A DNA stretch of 64,000 bases, taken from Cupriavidus yeoncheonensis (GTDB lineage: Bacteria; Pseudomonadota; Gammaproteobacteria; Burkholderiales; Burkholderiaceae). The stretch spans positions 412,379-476,378 of the forward strand of contig NZ_CAJPUY010000002.1 of the NCBI RefSeq assembly GCF_905397275.1, written 5' to 3'. Both the position numbers and the translations under genes were made by a program. The stretch's first letter is position 1. Each line of letters begins with the position of its first letter. This document shows positions 21,101 to 31,549 of this stretch, in pieces. Under the pieces are notes generated by a model. It was not told the DNA's origin and made no database searches. It worked only from the letters and a program-made list of their open reading frames with translations.

Positions 21101-22084
21101 TTATTCGGGTTTCCAGTGTTCGTTCGGATGCAGGTCCAGCGTCGCGGCGGCCACCACCTGCATGACGAAATCCTCGTAGCTGATGCCAGCCGCGCGCGCG
21201 GCCATCGGCACGAGCGAATGGCCGGTCATGCCCGGCGAGGTATTCATTTCAAGCAGGAAAGGCTTGCCGTCGGCGCGCAGCATCACGTCCGCGCGCGCCC
21301 AGCCACGGCAGCCCAGCACGCGGTAGGCCTGCACCGCCAGTTGCTGCACTTCGCGCTCGACTTCGGCGCTCAGACCTGACGGGCACAGATATTGGGTATC
21401 GTCAGTAAAGTACTTATTTTGATAGTCGTAGTTGGAATCCGGCGCGACGATGCGGATGACCGGCAGCGCTTCGGCCGTGGCGCCCTCCCCAACGAGCGGG
21501 CAGGTCAGCTCGGCGCCGTCGACAAAAGTCTCGGCAATGACGTCGTTGTCCAGCGCCGCCGCCTTCTCGAAGGCTTCCCGCATCTGCGACGCGTCGGTGA
21601 CCTTGCTCAGGCCGATCGACGAACCCTCGCGCGCCGGCTTGACGATCAGCGGCAGGCCCAGATCGGCCACCACGGCATCGAAGTCTGTGTCGGCGTGCAG
21701 CATGGCAAAGCGCGGCGTCGGCAGGTCATGCGTCATCCACAGGCGCTTGGTCGCCTCCTTGTCCATGGCCAGCGCCGAAGCCAGCACGCCGCTGCCGGTG
21801 TACGGCACGCCGAGCTGCTCCAGCAGGCCCTGCATGGTCCCGTCTTCGCCGTAGCGGCCGTGCAGCGCGATGAAGACGCGGTCAAAGCCGGCCGCGGCCA
21901 GTTCGGCGACACCCTGCTTGCCCGGGTCGAAACCATGCGCGTCCACGCCGCGCGACTGCAGCGCGGCCAGCACGCCGCTGCCGGACATCAGCGAAATCTC
22001 GCGCTCGGCCGAGCGGCCGCCATACAGCACGCCGACCTTGCCCAGCGTTTTCGGGTCGATCTTGGGATTGGCGACGAAGCTCAT
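21101..22084 (-). CDS. ddlB: D-alanine--D-alanine ligase
   Basis: ATP-grasp ligase making D-Ala-D-Ala for the peptidoglycan pentapeptide. The 327-residue product has [18 protein letters not shown] at the N terminus, [15 protein letters not shown], the ATP-grasp segment [17 protein letters not shown], and [16 protein letters not shown] with [16 protein letters not shown] (metal-binding Glu/Asn and substrate-binding Ser). It overlaps murC by 4 bases (ATGA at 22081-22084). Confidence 0.97.
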   Translation of the reverse strand: MSFVANPKIDPKTLGKVGVLYGGRSAEREISLMSGSGVLAALQSRGVDAHGFDPGKQGVAELAAAGFDRVFIALHGRYGEDGTMQGLLEQLGVPYTGSGVLASALAMDKEATKRLWMTHDLPTPRFAMLHADTDFDAVVADLGLPLIVKPAREGSSIGLSKVTDASQMREAFEKAAALDNDVIAETFVDGAELTCPLVGEGATAEALPVIRIVAPDSNYDYQNKYFTDDTQYLCPSGLSAEVEREVQQLAVQAYRVLGCRGWARADVMLRADGKPFLLEMNTSPGMTGHSLVPMAARAAGISYEDFVMQVVAAATLDLHPNEHWKPE

Positions 22085-23508
22085 GCCGTACCTCCCGCCT
22101 GCAGCGGCTGCTGGTGCGAGACCACTTGTCCCGGCACCGCGCCGATCGTGCCGGCTCCCATGGTCACGACCACATCGCCGGGCCGGGCGGCACTCATGAT
22201 GGCCTGCGGCATTTCTTCCATCTGCTCCACGAATACAGGTTCGACCTTGCCTGCCACACGCAGGGCACGGGTCAGGGCGCGGCCATCGGCCGCGACAATC
22301 GGCGCTTCGCCGGCGGCATAGACCTCGGCCAGCAACAGCGCGTCAACGGTGCCGAGCACCTTGACGAAATCCTCGAAACAATCGCGCGTCCGCGTGAACC
22401 GGTGCGGCTGGAACGCCAGCACCAGGCGGCGGTCCGGAAACGCGCCACGCGCGGCAGCGAGCGTGGCGGCCATTTCCACCGGGTGGTGGCCGTAGTCGTC
22501 CACCAGCGTGAACGTGCCGGTGCCGTCCGCCGTCGCCACTTCGCCGTAGCGCTGGAAGCGGCGGCCCACGCCGTGGAACTCGCGCAGCGCCTTGACGATG
22601 GCGGCATCGGGCACTTCGAGTTCGGTGGCGATGGCGATCGCGGCCAGCGCGTTCTGCACGTTGTGCAGGCCCGGCAGGTTCAGCACCACATCCAGCGCCG
22701 GTTCCGAATGGCCATTGAGCTGGCGCAGCACGGTGAAATGCATCTGGCCGTCGACGGCGCGCGCATTGACCGCACGGATCTGCGCATCTTCGGCAAAGCC
22801 GTAGCGCACCACGGGCTTGGACACGAACGGCAGGATCTCGCGCACATTCGGGTCGTCCACGCACAGCACGGCGATGCCGTAGAACGGCAGGCGCTGCGTG
22901 AACTCGATGAACGCCTGCTTGAGCCGCGCAAAGTCGTGCCCGTAGGTGTCCATGTGGTCGGCATCGATATTGGTGATGACCTCGATGACCGGGAACAGGT
23001 TGAGGAACGAGGCGTCGGATTCGTCCGCCTCGGCCACGATGAAGTCGCCCGTGCCCAGGCGCGCGTTGGCGCCCGCGGAATTCAGGCGGCCGCCGATCAC
23101 GAAGGTCGGGTCCAGCCCGCCTTCGGCCAGCACCGAGGCCACCAGGCTGGTGGTGGTGGTCTTGCCGTGCGTGCCCGCGATGGCCACGCCCTGCTTCAGG
23201 CGCATCAGCTCGGCCAGCATCACCGCGCGCGGCACCACCGGGATGCGCTTGCCGCGGGCGGCCAGCACTTCGGGGTTGTCGCCGCTGACGGCGGTGGAAA
23301 CCACCACGGCATTGGCGCCTGCGATATTGGCCGCGTCATGCCCGTGCATGACCGTGGCGCCCAGCGAGGCCAGGCGCCGCGTGGCGGCGTTGCTGCCCAC
23401 GTCGGAACCCGAGACCTTGTAGCCCAGGTTCAGCAGGACCTCCGCGATGCCGCTCATGCCGGCGCCGCCGATGCCTACGAAGTGGATGTTTTTGACGATA
23501 TGCTTCAT
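22081..23508 (-). CDS. murC: UDP-N-acetylmuramate--L-alanine ligase
   Basis: First amino-acid addition to UDP-MurNAc. The 475-residue protein starts [25 protein letters not shown], the usual Rossmann start. It has the ATP loop [22 protein letters not shown] and [15 protein letters not shown], which carries the His pair typical of Mur ligases. The start at 23508 is favoured over the open frame upstream because the Rossmann glycine motif must be N-terminal. murG ends 24 bases upstream on the same strand. Confidence 0.97.
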   Translation of the reverse strand: MKHIVKNIHFVGIGGAGMSGIAEVLLNLGYKVSGSDVGSNAATRRLASLGATVMHGHDAANIAGANAVVVSTAVSGDNPEVLAARGKRIPVVPRAVMLAELMRLKQGVAIAGTHGKTTTTSLVASVLAEGGLDPTFVIGGRLNSAGANARLGTGDFIVAEADESDASFLNLFPVIEVITNIDADHMDTYGHDFARLKQAFIEFTQRLPFYGIAVLCVDDPNVREILPFVSKPVVRYGFAEDAQIRAVNARAVDGQMHFTVLRQLNGHSEPALDVVLNLPGLHNVQNALAAIAIATELEVPDAAIVKALREFHGVGRRFQRYGEVATADGTGTFTLVDDYGHHPVEMAATLAAARGAFPDRRLVLAFQPHRFTRTRDCFEDFVKVLGTVDALLLAEVYAAGEAPIVAADGRALTRALRVAGKVEPVFVEQMEEMPQAIMSAARPGDVVVTMGAGTIGAVPGQVVSHQQPLQAGGTA

Positions 23509-23531
23509 TGAGTCACTACATGTATTGGGCT

Positions 23532-24602
23532 TCAGTCCCTGGCCATCTGAGTGCATACCTCGGCTACGCGCCGGGTCGCCTCAGGCTTGGCCAGTCCGCG
23601 CGCCAGGCGCGCCATGTCCTTCAGTTGCGGCCGGTTCAGGCTGGCGATGGTCTGCGCCAGTCCGTCCGCCGTCAGTTCTTTTTGCTGCACGAGCAGGGCC
23701 GCGCCCTGCTTCGCCAGGAATTCCGCGTTGGTCGTCTGGTGATCGTCCACCGCATGCGGGAACGGCACGAACAGCGCCGCCACGCCGGCGGCCGCCACTT
23801 CGGAAACCGTCATCGCGCCCGCGCGGCAGATCACCAGGTCGGCGTCGGCATACGCCTTCGCCATGTCGTCGATAAAAGGCACGGTTTGAGCAGACACCTG
23901 CGCGGCGGCATAGTTCGCACGCAGCGTGTCGATCTGCTTGGCACCGGCCTGATGCATCACCACCGGACGCTGCCCTTCGGGCAGCATGGCGATGGCCTTC
24001 GGCACGACTTCGTTGAGCGCTGCGGCGCCCAGGCTTCCGCCCACCACCAGTACGTTGAGCGGACCGGTACGCTGGTCATAGCGTGCCTGCGGCCCGGCCA
24101 TATGGGCGACTTCCTCGCGCACCGGGTTGCCGGTCCACTCGCTGCCGGGCAGCGTGTCCGGGAACGCGCACAGCACGCGGTCGGCCACCTTTGCCAGCAC
24201 CTTGTTGGCCAGGCCGGCGATGGAGTTCTGCTCGTGCAGCACCAGCGGGCGCCCGAGCAGCGAGGCCATCATGCCCGCCGGGAACGTGATATAGCCGCCC
24301 ATGCCCAGCACCACGCTCGGGCGCACGCGGCGCAGCGCGCCCATGCTCTGCCAGAACGCGCGCAGCAGGTTCAGCGGCAGCAGGAACTTGGTCAGCAGGC
24401 CCTTGCCACGCAGCCCGCCGAACTGGATGAACTCCATCGGGATATCGTGCTTGGGCACCAGCGTGGCTTCCATGCCCGTGCGGTTGCCCAGCCAGACCAC
24501 CTTCCAGCCCTGCTCGCGCAGCGCGTGCGCGACCGCCAGCCCCGGGAACACGTGTCCCCCGGTGCCGCCGGCCATCACGAGCAAGGTGCGCTGCTGCGTC
24601 AT
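23532..24602 (-). CDS. murG: Undecaprenyl-PP-MurNAc-pentapeptide GlcNAc transferase
   Basis: Peripheral inner-membrane glycosyltransferase converting lipid I to lipid II. The 356-residue GT28 enzyme begins with the glycine loop [48 protein letters not shown] follows in the acceptor domain, then [13 protein letters not shown] and the UDP-GlcNAc site [17 protein letters not shown] in the donor domain. The ATG at 24602 overlaps the ftsW stop (ATGA). Confidence 0.97.
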   Translation of the reverse strand: MTQQRTLLVMAGGTGGHVFPGLAVAHALREQGWKVVWLGNRTGMEATLVPKHDIPMEFIQFGGLRGKGLLTKFLLPLNLLRAFWQSMGALRRVRPSVVLGMGGYITFPAGMMASLLGRPLVLHEQNSIAGLANKVLAKVADRVLCAFPDTLPGSEWTGNPVREEVAHMAGPQARYDQRTGPLNVLVVGGSLGAAALNEVVPKAIAMLPEGQRPVVMHQAGAKQIDTLRANYAAAQVSAQTVPFIDDMAKAYADADLVICRAGAMTVSEVAAAGVAALFVPFPHAVDDHQTTNAEFLAKQGAALLVQQKELTADGLAQTIASLNRPQLKDMARLARGLAKPEATRRVAEVCTQMARD

Positions 24603-25840
24603 ACCTTCCCTCCACGCATCAGCACACGGTTTTCATAGTCGATGCGCAGCAGGATCGCCAGCGCCATGCAGTTCATCAGGATGCCGGAGCCGCCGTAACT
24701 GACCAGCGGCAGCGTCAGCCCCTTGGTCGGCAGCAGGCCCAGGTTCACGCCCATGTTGATGAAGGTCTGCCAGCCGATCCACACGCCGATGCCCTTGGCC
24801 ACCAGGCCGGCAAAGGTGCGGTCGAGCTGCAGCGCGGTGCGGCCGATGTTGAACGCGCGGCGCACCAGCCAGTAGAACAGGATGATGACGACCAGCACGC
24901 CGACAAAGCCAAACTCCTCGCCGATCACGGCGAGGATGAAGTCGGTGTGCGCTTCGGGCAGGTAGTGCAGCTTCTCGATGCTGCCGCCGAGGCCGACGCC
25001 GGTCCACTCCCCGCGCCCGAAGGCGATCAGCGAGTGCGTGAGCTGGTAGGCCTTGCCGAGCGCGTTGCTCTCTTCCCACGGGTTCAGGTACGCAAAGATC
25101 CGCTCGCGCCGCCATGGCGACAAGGTGATCAGCAGCGCGAACGCGCCGATCGCCACGCCGACGAGCCCGGCGAACAGCTTGCCGTTGATGCCGCCCAGGA
25201 ACAGGATGCCCATGGCCACCGCGGCAATCACCAGGAACGCGCCCATGTCGGGCTCGAGCAGCAGCAGCATGCCCACCACCACCACGGCCACGCCCATCGG
25301 CAGGAAGCCCTTGGCCACGGTCTGCATCCACTCCTGCTTGCGCACCGTGTAGTTGGCCGCGTACAGGACCACCGCGAGCTTCATCAGCTCCGATGGCTGG
25401 AAGTTCATGATGCCGAGCGGAATCCAGCGGCGCGCGCCGTTCACGCCCTTGCCGACGAACGGCACCAGCACCAGCACCAGCAACACCAGCGCGATGATGA
25501 AGAGCTTGGGTGCGTAGCGGTCCCACACCTTGACCGGGATCTGGAACGCCGCGAGCCCGACCGAGAGCCCGATCAGCAGCGCGAACAGGTGCCGCACCAG
25601 GAAGTGGCTTTCGCGGTAATTCGCGTAGCGCGGCGAATCGGGCAGCGCGATCGAGGCCGAGTAGACCATCACCAGGCCGAGCGCGAGCAGCACGATCGCC
25701 ACCCACAGCAGGGGCTGGTCGTACTCCATCATGCGCGAGCGGGTCGGCTTGACGCCGGAAACCGCATCGCGCAGGCCACCCCAGGCGTTGCCGATGGTGG
25801 CGCCGATGAATCCGCTGCGCTTGACCTGCGAGTCACTCAT
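24599..25840 (-). CDS. ftsW: Peptidoglycan glycosyltransferase FtsW (SEDS family)
   Basis: Septal lipid II polymerase that works with FtsI. The 413-residue product has about 10 hydrophobic segments, starting near residue 45 with [20 protein letters not shown]. Family motifs include [26 protein letters not shown] and, near the C terminus, [22 protein letters not shown] polar N-terminal tail of about 40 residues precedes the first helix. Overlaps with both murD (25837-25840) and murG (24599-24602). Confidence 0.97.
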   Translation of the reverse strand: MSDSQVKRSGFIGATIGNAWGGLRDAVSGVKPTRSRMMEYDQPLLWVAIVLLALGLVMVYSASIALPDSPRYANYRESHFLVRHLFALLIGLSVGLAAFQIPVKVWDRYAPKLFIIALVLLVLVLVPFVGKGVNGARRWIPLGIMNFQPSELMKLAVVLYAANYTVRKQEWMQTVAKGFLPMGVAVVVVGMLLLLEPDMGAFLVIAAVAMGILFLGGINGKLFAGLVGVAIGAFALLITLSPWRRERIFAYLNPWEESNALGKAYQLTHSLIAFGRGEWTGVGLGGSIEKLHYLPEAHTDFILAVIGEEFGFVGVLVVIILFYWLVRRAFNIGRTALQLDRTFAGLVAKGIGVWIGWQTFINMGVNLGLLPTKGLTLPLVSYGGSGILMNCMALAILLRIDYENRVLMRGGKV

Positions 25841-27348
25841 GGCATGATCCCCCGCGACAGGGCCAGTTCTTCCACCGCGGCGCGGAACACTTCGGCGCGG
25901 TGCACATAGTTGCGGAACATGTCGAGGCTGGCGCAGGCCGGCGACAGCAGCACGACATCGCCGCGCTCGGCCAGTTCTGCAGCCTTGTTGACGGCTTCTT
26001 CGAGCGTGGCGGCATCCACCAGCGACGCGCCGCTGCCCTGCAGGGCAGCTCGCAGCTCACCGGCCGCACGGCCGATCAGCACCACCGCGCGCGCGTACTG
26101 CGCCACCGGCGCGGCCAGCGGCGAGAAGTCCTGGCCCTTGCCTTCGCCGCCGGCGATCAGGACGACACGCTTGTCCAGGCCCGACAGCGCGGCCACCGTG
26201 GCGCCCACGTTGGTGCCCTTGCTGTCGTCGAAATACTCGATGTCATCGATGGTGGCGACCCACTCCACGCGGTGCGGCTCGCCACGGTATTCGCGCAGGC
26301 CATGCAGCAGCGCGTTGAGCGGCAGGTCGATGGCACGGCACAGCGCCAGCGCCGCCATGGCGTTGGTGGCGTTGTGCATGCCGCGGATATGGAGCGCGTC
26401 GGCCGGCATCAGGCGCTTGTGGCGCACCGCCACGGCTTCCTGCGCGGCGGCGTCGGCCTTGCGGCGGCGTGGCTTGCTTTGCGTATCGGCTTCCGTGTCC
26501 GGTTCGGCCAGCACCAGCCAGGGCATGCCGCCCTCGCGCAGCACGCCGAAGCTGCCGGTCGTCTCGGGCAGGTCGGCGCCGAACGTCACCGGCGCCGTGC
26601 CCGGGCGGGCCATGTCCATGGTCAGACGGTCATTGCGGTTCAGCACCTGCACGCAGGCCGTGCCGGCCGCGCCGAAGATGCGCGCCTTGGACGCGGCATA
26701 GGCTGCCATCGAGCCATGCCAGTCGAGGTGATCCTGCGTGATATTGAGCACGGTCGCCGCGTGCGGCGCCAGCGTGTGCGTGGTTTCAAGCTGGAAGCTC
26801 GACAGCTCCAGCACCCACACATCCGGCAGCGTGGCCGAAGCGATGCAGGCCGACAGCTTGTCGAGTGCCGACGGGCTGATATTGCCAGCCACCGCCACGC
26901 TCTTTCCCGCACGCTCGACCAGGCGCCCGGTTAGCGCCGTGGTGGTGGTCTTGCCGTTCGTGCCGGTGATCGCCAGCACCTTCGGCGCGTAGCCGGACTC
27001 GGCCTGCAGGTGCGCGAGCGCGCGCGCGAACAGCTCGATCTCGCCCCACACCGGAATGCCGCGCGCACGCGCGGCGGCCAGCAGCGCACCGGTATCGGCC
27101 TCCAGCGGCGACAGGCCCGGGCTGATCGCCACCAGGCCGATGCCGTCGAGCAGGCTTTCGGCGAACGGACCGCCCACGAACCCGGCCGACGTCAGCTCGG
27201 CCTGCAGGAACACAAGGTTGGCGGGCGCCTCGCGCGTGTCGGCCACGCGCACCGCGCAGCCGTTCAGGCCACACCAGCGCGCCATGGCCAGCCCCGATTC
27301 GCCGAGGCCCAGTACCAGCACATGAGGTTTTTGCAGCTCGCCAAACAC
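25837..27348 (-). CDS. murD: UDP-N-acetylmuramoyl-L-alanine--D-glutamate ligase
   Basis: Adds D-glutamate to UDP-MurNAc-L-Ala. The 503-residue product has an N-terminal [16 protein letters not shown]ossmann motif, the ATP loop [42 protein letters not shown] and [17 protein letters not shown]. It starts with GTG at 27348. It is longer than the roughly 440 residues of E. coli MurD; a basic, low-complexity insertion around residues 280-305 ([19 protein letters not shown]) accounts for part of this. It overlaps ftsW by 4 bases; 58 bases separate it from mraY. Confidence 0.97.
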   Translation of the reverse strand: MFGELQKPHVLVLGLGESGLAMARWCGLNGCAVRVADTREAPANLVFLQAELTSAGFVGGPFAESLLDGIGLVAISPGLSPLEADTGALLAAARARGIPVWGEIELFARALAHLQAESGYAPKVLAITGTNGKTTTTALTGRLVERAGKSVAVAGNISPSALDKLSACIASATLPDVWVLELSSFQLETTHTLAPHAATVLNITQDHLDWHGSMAAYAASKARIFGAAGTACVQVLNRNDRLTMDMARPGTAPVTFGADLPETTGSFGVLREGGMPWLVLAEPDTEADTQSKPRRRKADAAAQEAVAVRHKRLMPADALHIRGMHNATNAMAALALCRAIDLPLNALLHGLREYRGEPHRVEWVATIDDIEYFDDSKGTNVGATVAALSGLDKRVVLIAGGEGKGQDFSPLAAPVAQYARAVVLIGRAAGELRAALQGSGASLVDAATLEEAVNKAAELAERGDVVLLSPACASLDMFRNYVHRAEVFRAAVEELALSRGIMP

Positions 27349-27406
27349 TTCGTATTCCCGCCTTTTGAGTTCAGTAATCCTGTTGTCTAGATAAGAAGCG
27401 CCCGGA

Positions 27407-28576
27407 TCAGCGCAGCTTCAGCGTGGACAGCCCGATCAGCACCAGCAGCATGGTGATGATCCAGAAGCGCACGGTGACCTGCGTCTCCTTCCAGCCGCTC
27501 AGCTCGAAATGGTGGTGCAGCGGCGCCATGCGGAAGAGCCTTCGCCCTTCGCCATAGCGGCGCTTGGTGATCTTGAACCACGTGACCTGCAGCATCACCG
27601 ACAAGGTTTCCACGACGAAGATGCCGCCCATCACGAACAGCACGATTTCCTGGCGCACGATCACGGCCACCGTGCCAAGCGCGCCGCCCAGCGCCAGCGC
27701 GCCGACATCGCCCATGAAAACCTGTGCCGGGTGCGCGTTGAACCAGAGGAAGGCCAGGCCCGCGCCGGCCATCGCCGAACAGAAGATCAGCAGCTCGCCG
27801 GCGCCGGGAATGTGCGGGAACAGCAGGTACTTGCTGTAGACCGAGCTGCCCATCACGTAGGCGAACACGCCCAGCCCGCTGCCGACCAGCACCACGGGCA
27901 TGATCACCAGCCCGTCCAGCCCGTCGGTCAGGTTCACCGCGTTGCTCGAGCCGACGATTACCAGATAGGTCAGCACGATGAAGCCGGCCACGCCCAGCGG
28001 ATAGCTGATTTCCTTGAAGAAGGGCACGATCAGGTTGGACTTGTACGGCATGTCCAGCGACAGTCCGCCCTCGACCCAGCTCAGGAACAGGTCCCAGACC
28101 CGCACGTTGCTGCTTTCGGACACCGAGAACGCCAGGTAGACGGCGGCGACCAGCCCGATCAGCGTCTGCCAGAAGAACTTCTCGCGGCTCGACATGCCGC
28201 GCGGGTCGCGATAGACCACCTTGCGGTAATCGTCGACCCAGCCGATGGCGCCGTAGCCCAGCGTGACCAGCATCACCACCCAGATAAAGCGGTTGCCCCA
28301 GTCGCACCACAGCACCGTCGAGATGGCGATGGAGACGAGCACCAGCACGCCACCCATGGTCGGCGTACCGGACTTGACCAGGTGGGTCTGCGGGCCGATG
28401 GTGCGCACGGCCTGGCCGACCTTCAGTTCGGTCAGCTTGCGGATGACCCACGGACCGGCCCCAAGGCCGATCAGCAGCGCGGTGAGGTTGGCCATCACCG
28501 CGCGGAAGGTCAGGTAGTTGACGACCCGAAGGAAGCTGTAATCGTTTTGCAGCCACTGGGCCAGAGCCAATAACAT
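27407..28576 (-). CDS. mraY: Phospho-MurNAc-pentapeptide translocase
   Basis: Inner-membrane enzyme transferring phospho-MurNAc-pentapeptide to undecaprenyl phosphate, forming lipid I. The 389-residue product has about 10 membrane segments. Catalytic motifs include [18 protein letters not shown] (Asp-Asp) and NLTDGLDGL, as well as [23 protein letters not shown]. The C-terminal [15 protein letters not shown] carries the conserved His cluster. It lies between murF (13-base gap) and murD. Confidence 0.98.
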   Translation of the reverse strand: MLLALAQWLQNDYSFLRVVNYLTFRAVMANLTALLIGLGAGPWVIRKLTELKVGQAVRTIGPQTHLVKSGTPTMGGVLVLVSIAISTVLWCDWGNRFIWVVMLVTLGYGAIGWVDDYRKVVYRDPRGMSSREKFFWQTLIGLVAAVYLAFSVSESSNVRVWDLFLSWVEGGLSLDMPYKSNLIVPFFKEISYPLGVAGFIVLTYLVIVGSSNAVNLTDGLDGLVIMPVVLVGSGLGVFAYVMGSSVYSKYLLFPHIPGAGELLIFCSAMAGAGLAFLWFNAHPAQVFMGDVGALALGGALGTVAVIVRQEIVLFVMGGIFVVETLSVMLQVTWFKITKRRYGEGRRLFRMAPLHHHFELSGWKETQVTVRFWIITMLLVLIGLSTLKLR

Positions 28577-28589
28577 CGTGTTTTCTTAC

Positions 28590-29990
28590 TTAGTGTGCGG
28601 AAGTGTCTGCGACCAGCGCATCCACCATCCGTTCCATGCGCATAAAGCGCGATCCCTTCACCAGCACGGCGCCAGCCCTGGCCACCATGCCCCCTGCGTC
28701 TTCCTCCAGCGCCCGGGCGAGATCCTCCGCCCGGCCGAAATGCCTGCCCTGCGCGCCGAATGCCTGCACGGCGTGCGGAGCCAGTTCCCCGATCGCCCAC
28801 AGCGCTTCGATGCCGCGCGCCTGCGCATAGGCGCCGATCTCCGTGTGGAAGGCCGGTCCCTGGTCACCCACTTCGCCCATGTCGCCCAGCACCAGCAGGC
28901 GCGGCGCGGCAAACCCGGCCAGCACGTCGATGGCGGCGCGCATGGAATCGGGGTTGGCGTTGTAGGTGTCATCGATGACCACGGTGCCGCCCGGCGTGTG
29001 CTTGACCTGCAGACGGCCCTTGACGGGCTTGAACGCGGCCAGGCCTACCTGGATCGCCGGCACCTGCACGCCGGCGGCCAACGCACAGGCCGTTGCCGCC
29101 AGCGCATTGCGCACGTTGTGCGTGCCGAGCAGGCCGAGGCGGATCTCGAAGCCATGGCCCGGCGCGCGGACCTGCATCACCTGCACGCCGTCGACCAGTG
29201 CCACGGTGGCGTGCACGTCGGCCTCGGGCGCGGTGCCAAAGCTGAGCACGCGGCGCGTGCCGGCAGCCGCGCGCCAGATGGCGGCATGCTGTCCACCGCT
29301 TTCGTCATCGAGCGGAAACACAGCCACGCCGTCGGCAGGCAGTGCGGCAATCGCCGCGGCGTGCTCATGGGCGACGGCTTCCACGCTGACCATGAACTCC
29401 TGGTGCTCGCGCTGGGCGTTCGTGACCACGGCGACGGTCGGCTGGGCGATGCCGGCCAGGTAGACCGTCTCGCCCGGATGGTTCATGCCGAGTTCGAGCA
29501 CGGCGAGACGGTGCGAAGCGCGCAGGCGCAGCACCGTCAGCGGCAGGCCGATGTCGTTGTTCAGGTTGCCGCCGGTCGCCAGGCGCTGGTCTGCGCCCAC
29601 GGCCGCGGCGAAGATCGCCGCGATCATTTCCTTGACCGTGGTCTTGCCGTTGCTGCCGGTTACCGCTACCGCCGGCAGCGTGAACTGGCGGCGCCAGCCG
29701 GCGCCGAGTTCGCCCAGCGCGATGCGCGTGTCGGGCGCGACGATCGCCGGCACGCCGGCATCGACCTCGCGGCTGACCAGCACGGCAGCGGCGCCGCGCG
29801 CGACCACGTCGGAAATGAAATCATGCGCGTCGAAACGCTCGCCCTTGAGCGCGACAAACAGGTCGCCCGGCTCGACCGTGCGGCTGTCGGTATGCACGCG
29901 GGCAAAGCCGCGGGTGCCATCGCCCAAAACACGCGCGCCGGCAATCCAGCCGGCGGCTTTCTGCAAACTGGTCATCACTGAATGGCTCAT
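28590..29990 (-). CDS. murF: UDP-MurNAc-tripeptide--D-alanyl-D-alanine ligase
   Basis: Adds D-Ala-D-Ala to complete the UDP-MurNAc-pentapeptide. The 466-residue product has an N-terminal domain (GDLFVALKGERFDAHDFI), the ATP loop VTGSNGKTTVKEMIA, LELGMNHPGE, NAQREHQEFM and VIDDTYNANPDSMRAAID. The ATG at 29990 overlaps the murE stop (ATGA 29987-29990). Confidence 0.97.
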   Translation of the reverse strand: MSHSVMTSLQKAAGWIAGARVLGDGTRGFARVHTDSRTVEPGDLFVALKGERFDAHDFISDVVARGAAAVLVSREVDAGVPAIVAPDTRIALGELGAGWRRQFTLPAVAVTGSNGKTTVKEMIAAIFAAAVGADQRLATGGNLNNDIGLPLTVLRLRASHRLAVLELGMNHPGETVYLAGIAQPTVAVVTNAQREHQEFMVSVEAVAHEHAAAIAALPADGVAVFPLDDESGGQHAAIWRAAAGTRRVLSFGTAPEADVHATVALVDGVQVMQVRAPGHGFEIRLGLLGTHNVRNALAATACALAAGVQVPAIQVGLAAFKPVKGRLQVKHTPGGTVVIDDTYNANPDSMRAAIDVLAGFAAPRLLVLGDMGEVGDQGPAFHTEIGAYAQARGIEALWAIGELAPHAVQAFGAQGRHFGRAEDLARALEEDAGGMVARAGAVLVKGSRFMRMERMVDALVADTSAH

Positions 29991-31549
29991 GCCGATACCC
30001 CCCGCGCGGCGAGGGCCAGGCGTACATGCTCGCGGTCCGAGAACGGCCGCTTGCGGCCATGGCTCTCCTGCGTGGCTTCGTGGCCCTTGCCGGCCACCAG
30101 CACCACGTCGGCACCGGCCGCGTGCTTGATTGCATAAAGAATGGCAGCGGCGCGATCCTCGATCTGGCGCCCGCGTGCGCGGTCAGCCATGCCGTCGGCA
30201 ATGGCGTCGAGGATGTCCTGCGGCTCCTCGCTGCGCGGGTTGTCGCTGGTCAGCACGATCTCGTCGGCCAGCCGCTCGGCCACGGCGCCCATCAGCGGAC
30301 GCTTGATCGGATCGCGATCGCCGCCGCAGCCGAACACGCACCACAGGCGGCCATTGCGCGCCTGGGCAACCGGGCGCAACGCTTCGAGCGTCTTTTCAAG
30401 CGCGTCAGGCGTGTGCGCGTAGTCGACCACGGCCAGCGGGCTGTCCTGGCCGCCGTGGGCACCGAACAACTCCATGCGGCCGTCCACGGGCGCGAGTGCG
30501 CGCAGTGCCGCCAGCGCGGCATCCCAGGCCACGCCATTGGCCAGCGCCGCCCCCAGCACCGCGAGCAGGTTGCTGACATTGAACGCGCCGATCATCGGCG
30601 TCGCCACGTCGGCGCTGCCGAAGCTGCCATCGATATGGAAAGCGGTGCCGGTCGCCGTCGCGCGCACGCCGGTGGCGCGCAGCCACCGCCCGCGCGCGCC
30701 GCTGACCGACGCGCCCGCCGGGCCGTCGATGCCGTATTCGATCACGTGCGGCGCGTGGATGGCCGCGCCATTGGCCGCCAGCAGCCGGCGGCCCATGCCG
30801 TCGTCGCGGTTGATCACGGCGGTGCGCAGGCCGTCCCAGCCGAACAGGCGCGCCTTGGCGGCCTCGTACTCGGCCATGGTGCCGTGGTAGTCGAGGTGAT
30901 CCTGCGTCAGGTTGGTCAGGACCGCCACCGAGAAATGCGTGCCGGCCACGCGTTCCTGCTCGAGTCCGTGCGAAGAGACTTCCATCGCGACCGCGCGCGC
31001 GCCGGCGTCGTGCAGGCTGGCCAGGCTGGCCTGCAGTTGCACGGCGTCGGGCGTGGTGAAGCCGGTCGGGTGCAGCGCATCCGGGAAACCGGTGCCGAGC
31101 GTGCCAATGGTCGCGCACCGCGTACCGGTGGCCTGCAGCACCCGAGCCAGCCACTGGCTGCACGAGGTCTTGCCATTGGTACCGGTAATGCCGGTCACCG
31201 CCAGCCCGCGCACCGGATTGCCGTGCCAGCCGGCGGCGATCGGGCCGGCCAGCTGGTACAGGTTCTCCAGTGCCAGGTGCGGCACCGTGTCGCCGAAGGA
31301 CCAGTCGTAGCCATCGGCCTCATAGAGGATGGCGCCGGCGCCGGCGGCAATGGCCTGGGCGATATGCGGGCGGCCGTCGGTGGACAGGCGCTCGTTGCCG
31401 AGCACATAGGCCAGGAAGACGTCGCCGCGCGCCAGCCGGCGCGTGTCGCCGGTCAGCTGCGCATTGGCCGACACCTTGGTACGCAGCCAGGCCAGCGCGT
31501 CGCTGGCCTGTGCGGTGATCTCGAGCGGGAGCAGCGGCTTGGCCGTCAT
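29987..31549 (-). CDS. murE: UDP-MurNAc-L-Ala-D-Glu--2,6-diaminopimelate ligase
   Basis: Adds meso-diaminopimelate to the stem peptide. The 520-residue product has the ATP loop [32 protein letters not shown] and NLTQDHLDYHGTM. The DAP-recognition motif DNPR lies in LTSDNPRSEEPQDI, which indicates meso-DAP and not lysine. The start is set at 31549, where ATGA overlaps the ftsI stop; an ATG at 31564 in the same frame would add five residues (MELDT) and lies inside ftsI. Confidence 0.96.
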   Translation of the reverse strand: MTAKPLLPLEITAQASDALAWLRTKVSANAQLTGDTRRLARGDVFLAYVLGNERLSTDGRPHIAQAIAAGAGAILYEADGYDWSFGDTVPHLALENLYQLAGPIAAGWHGNPVRGLAVTGITGTNGKTSCSQWLARVLQATGTRCATIGTLGTGFPDALHPTGFTTPDAVQLQASLASLHDAGARAVAMEVSSHGLEQERVAGTHFSVAVLTNLTQDHLDYHGTMAEYEAAKARLFGWDGLRTAVINRDDGMGRRLLAANGAAIHAPHVIEYGIDGPAGASVSGARGRWLRATGVRATATGTAFHIDGSFGSADVATPMIGAFNVSNLLAVLGAALANGVAWDAALAALRALAPVDGRMELFGAHGGQDSPLAVVDYAHTPDALEKTLEALRPVAQARNGRLWCVFGCGGDRDPIKRPLMGAVAERLADEIVLTSDNPRSEEPQDILDAIADGMADRARGRQIEDRAAAILYAIKHAAGADVVLVAGKGHEATQESHGRKRPFSDREHVRLALAARGVSA

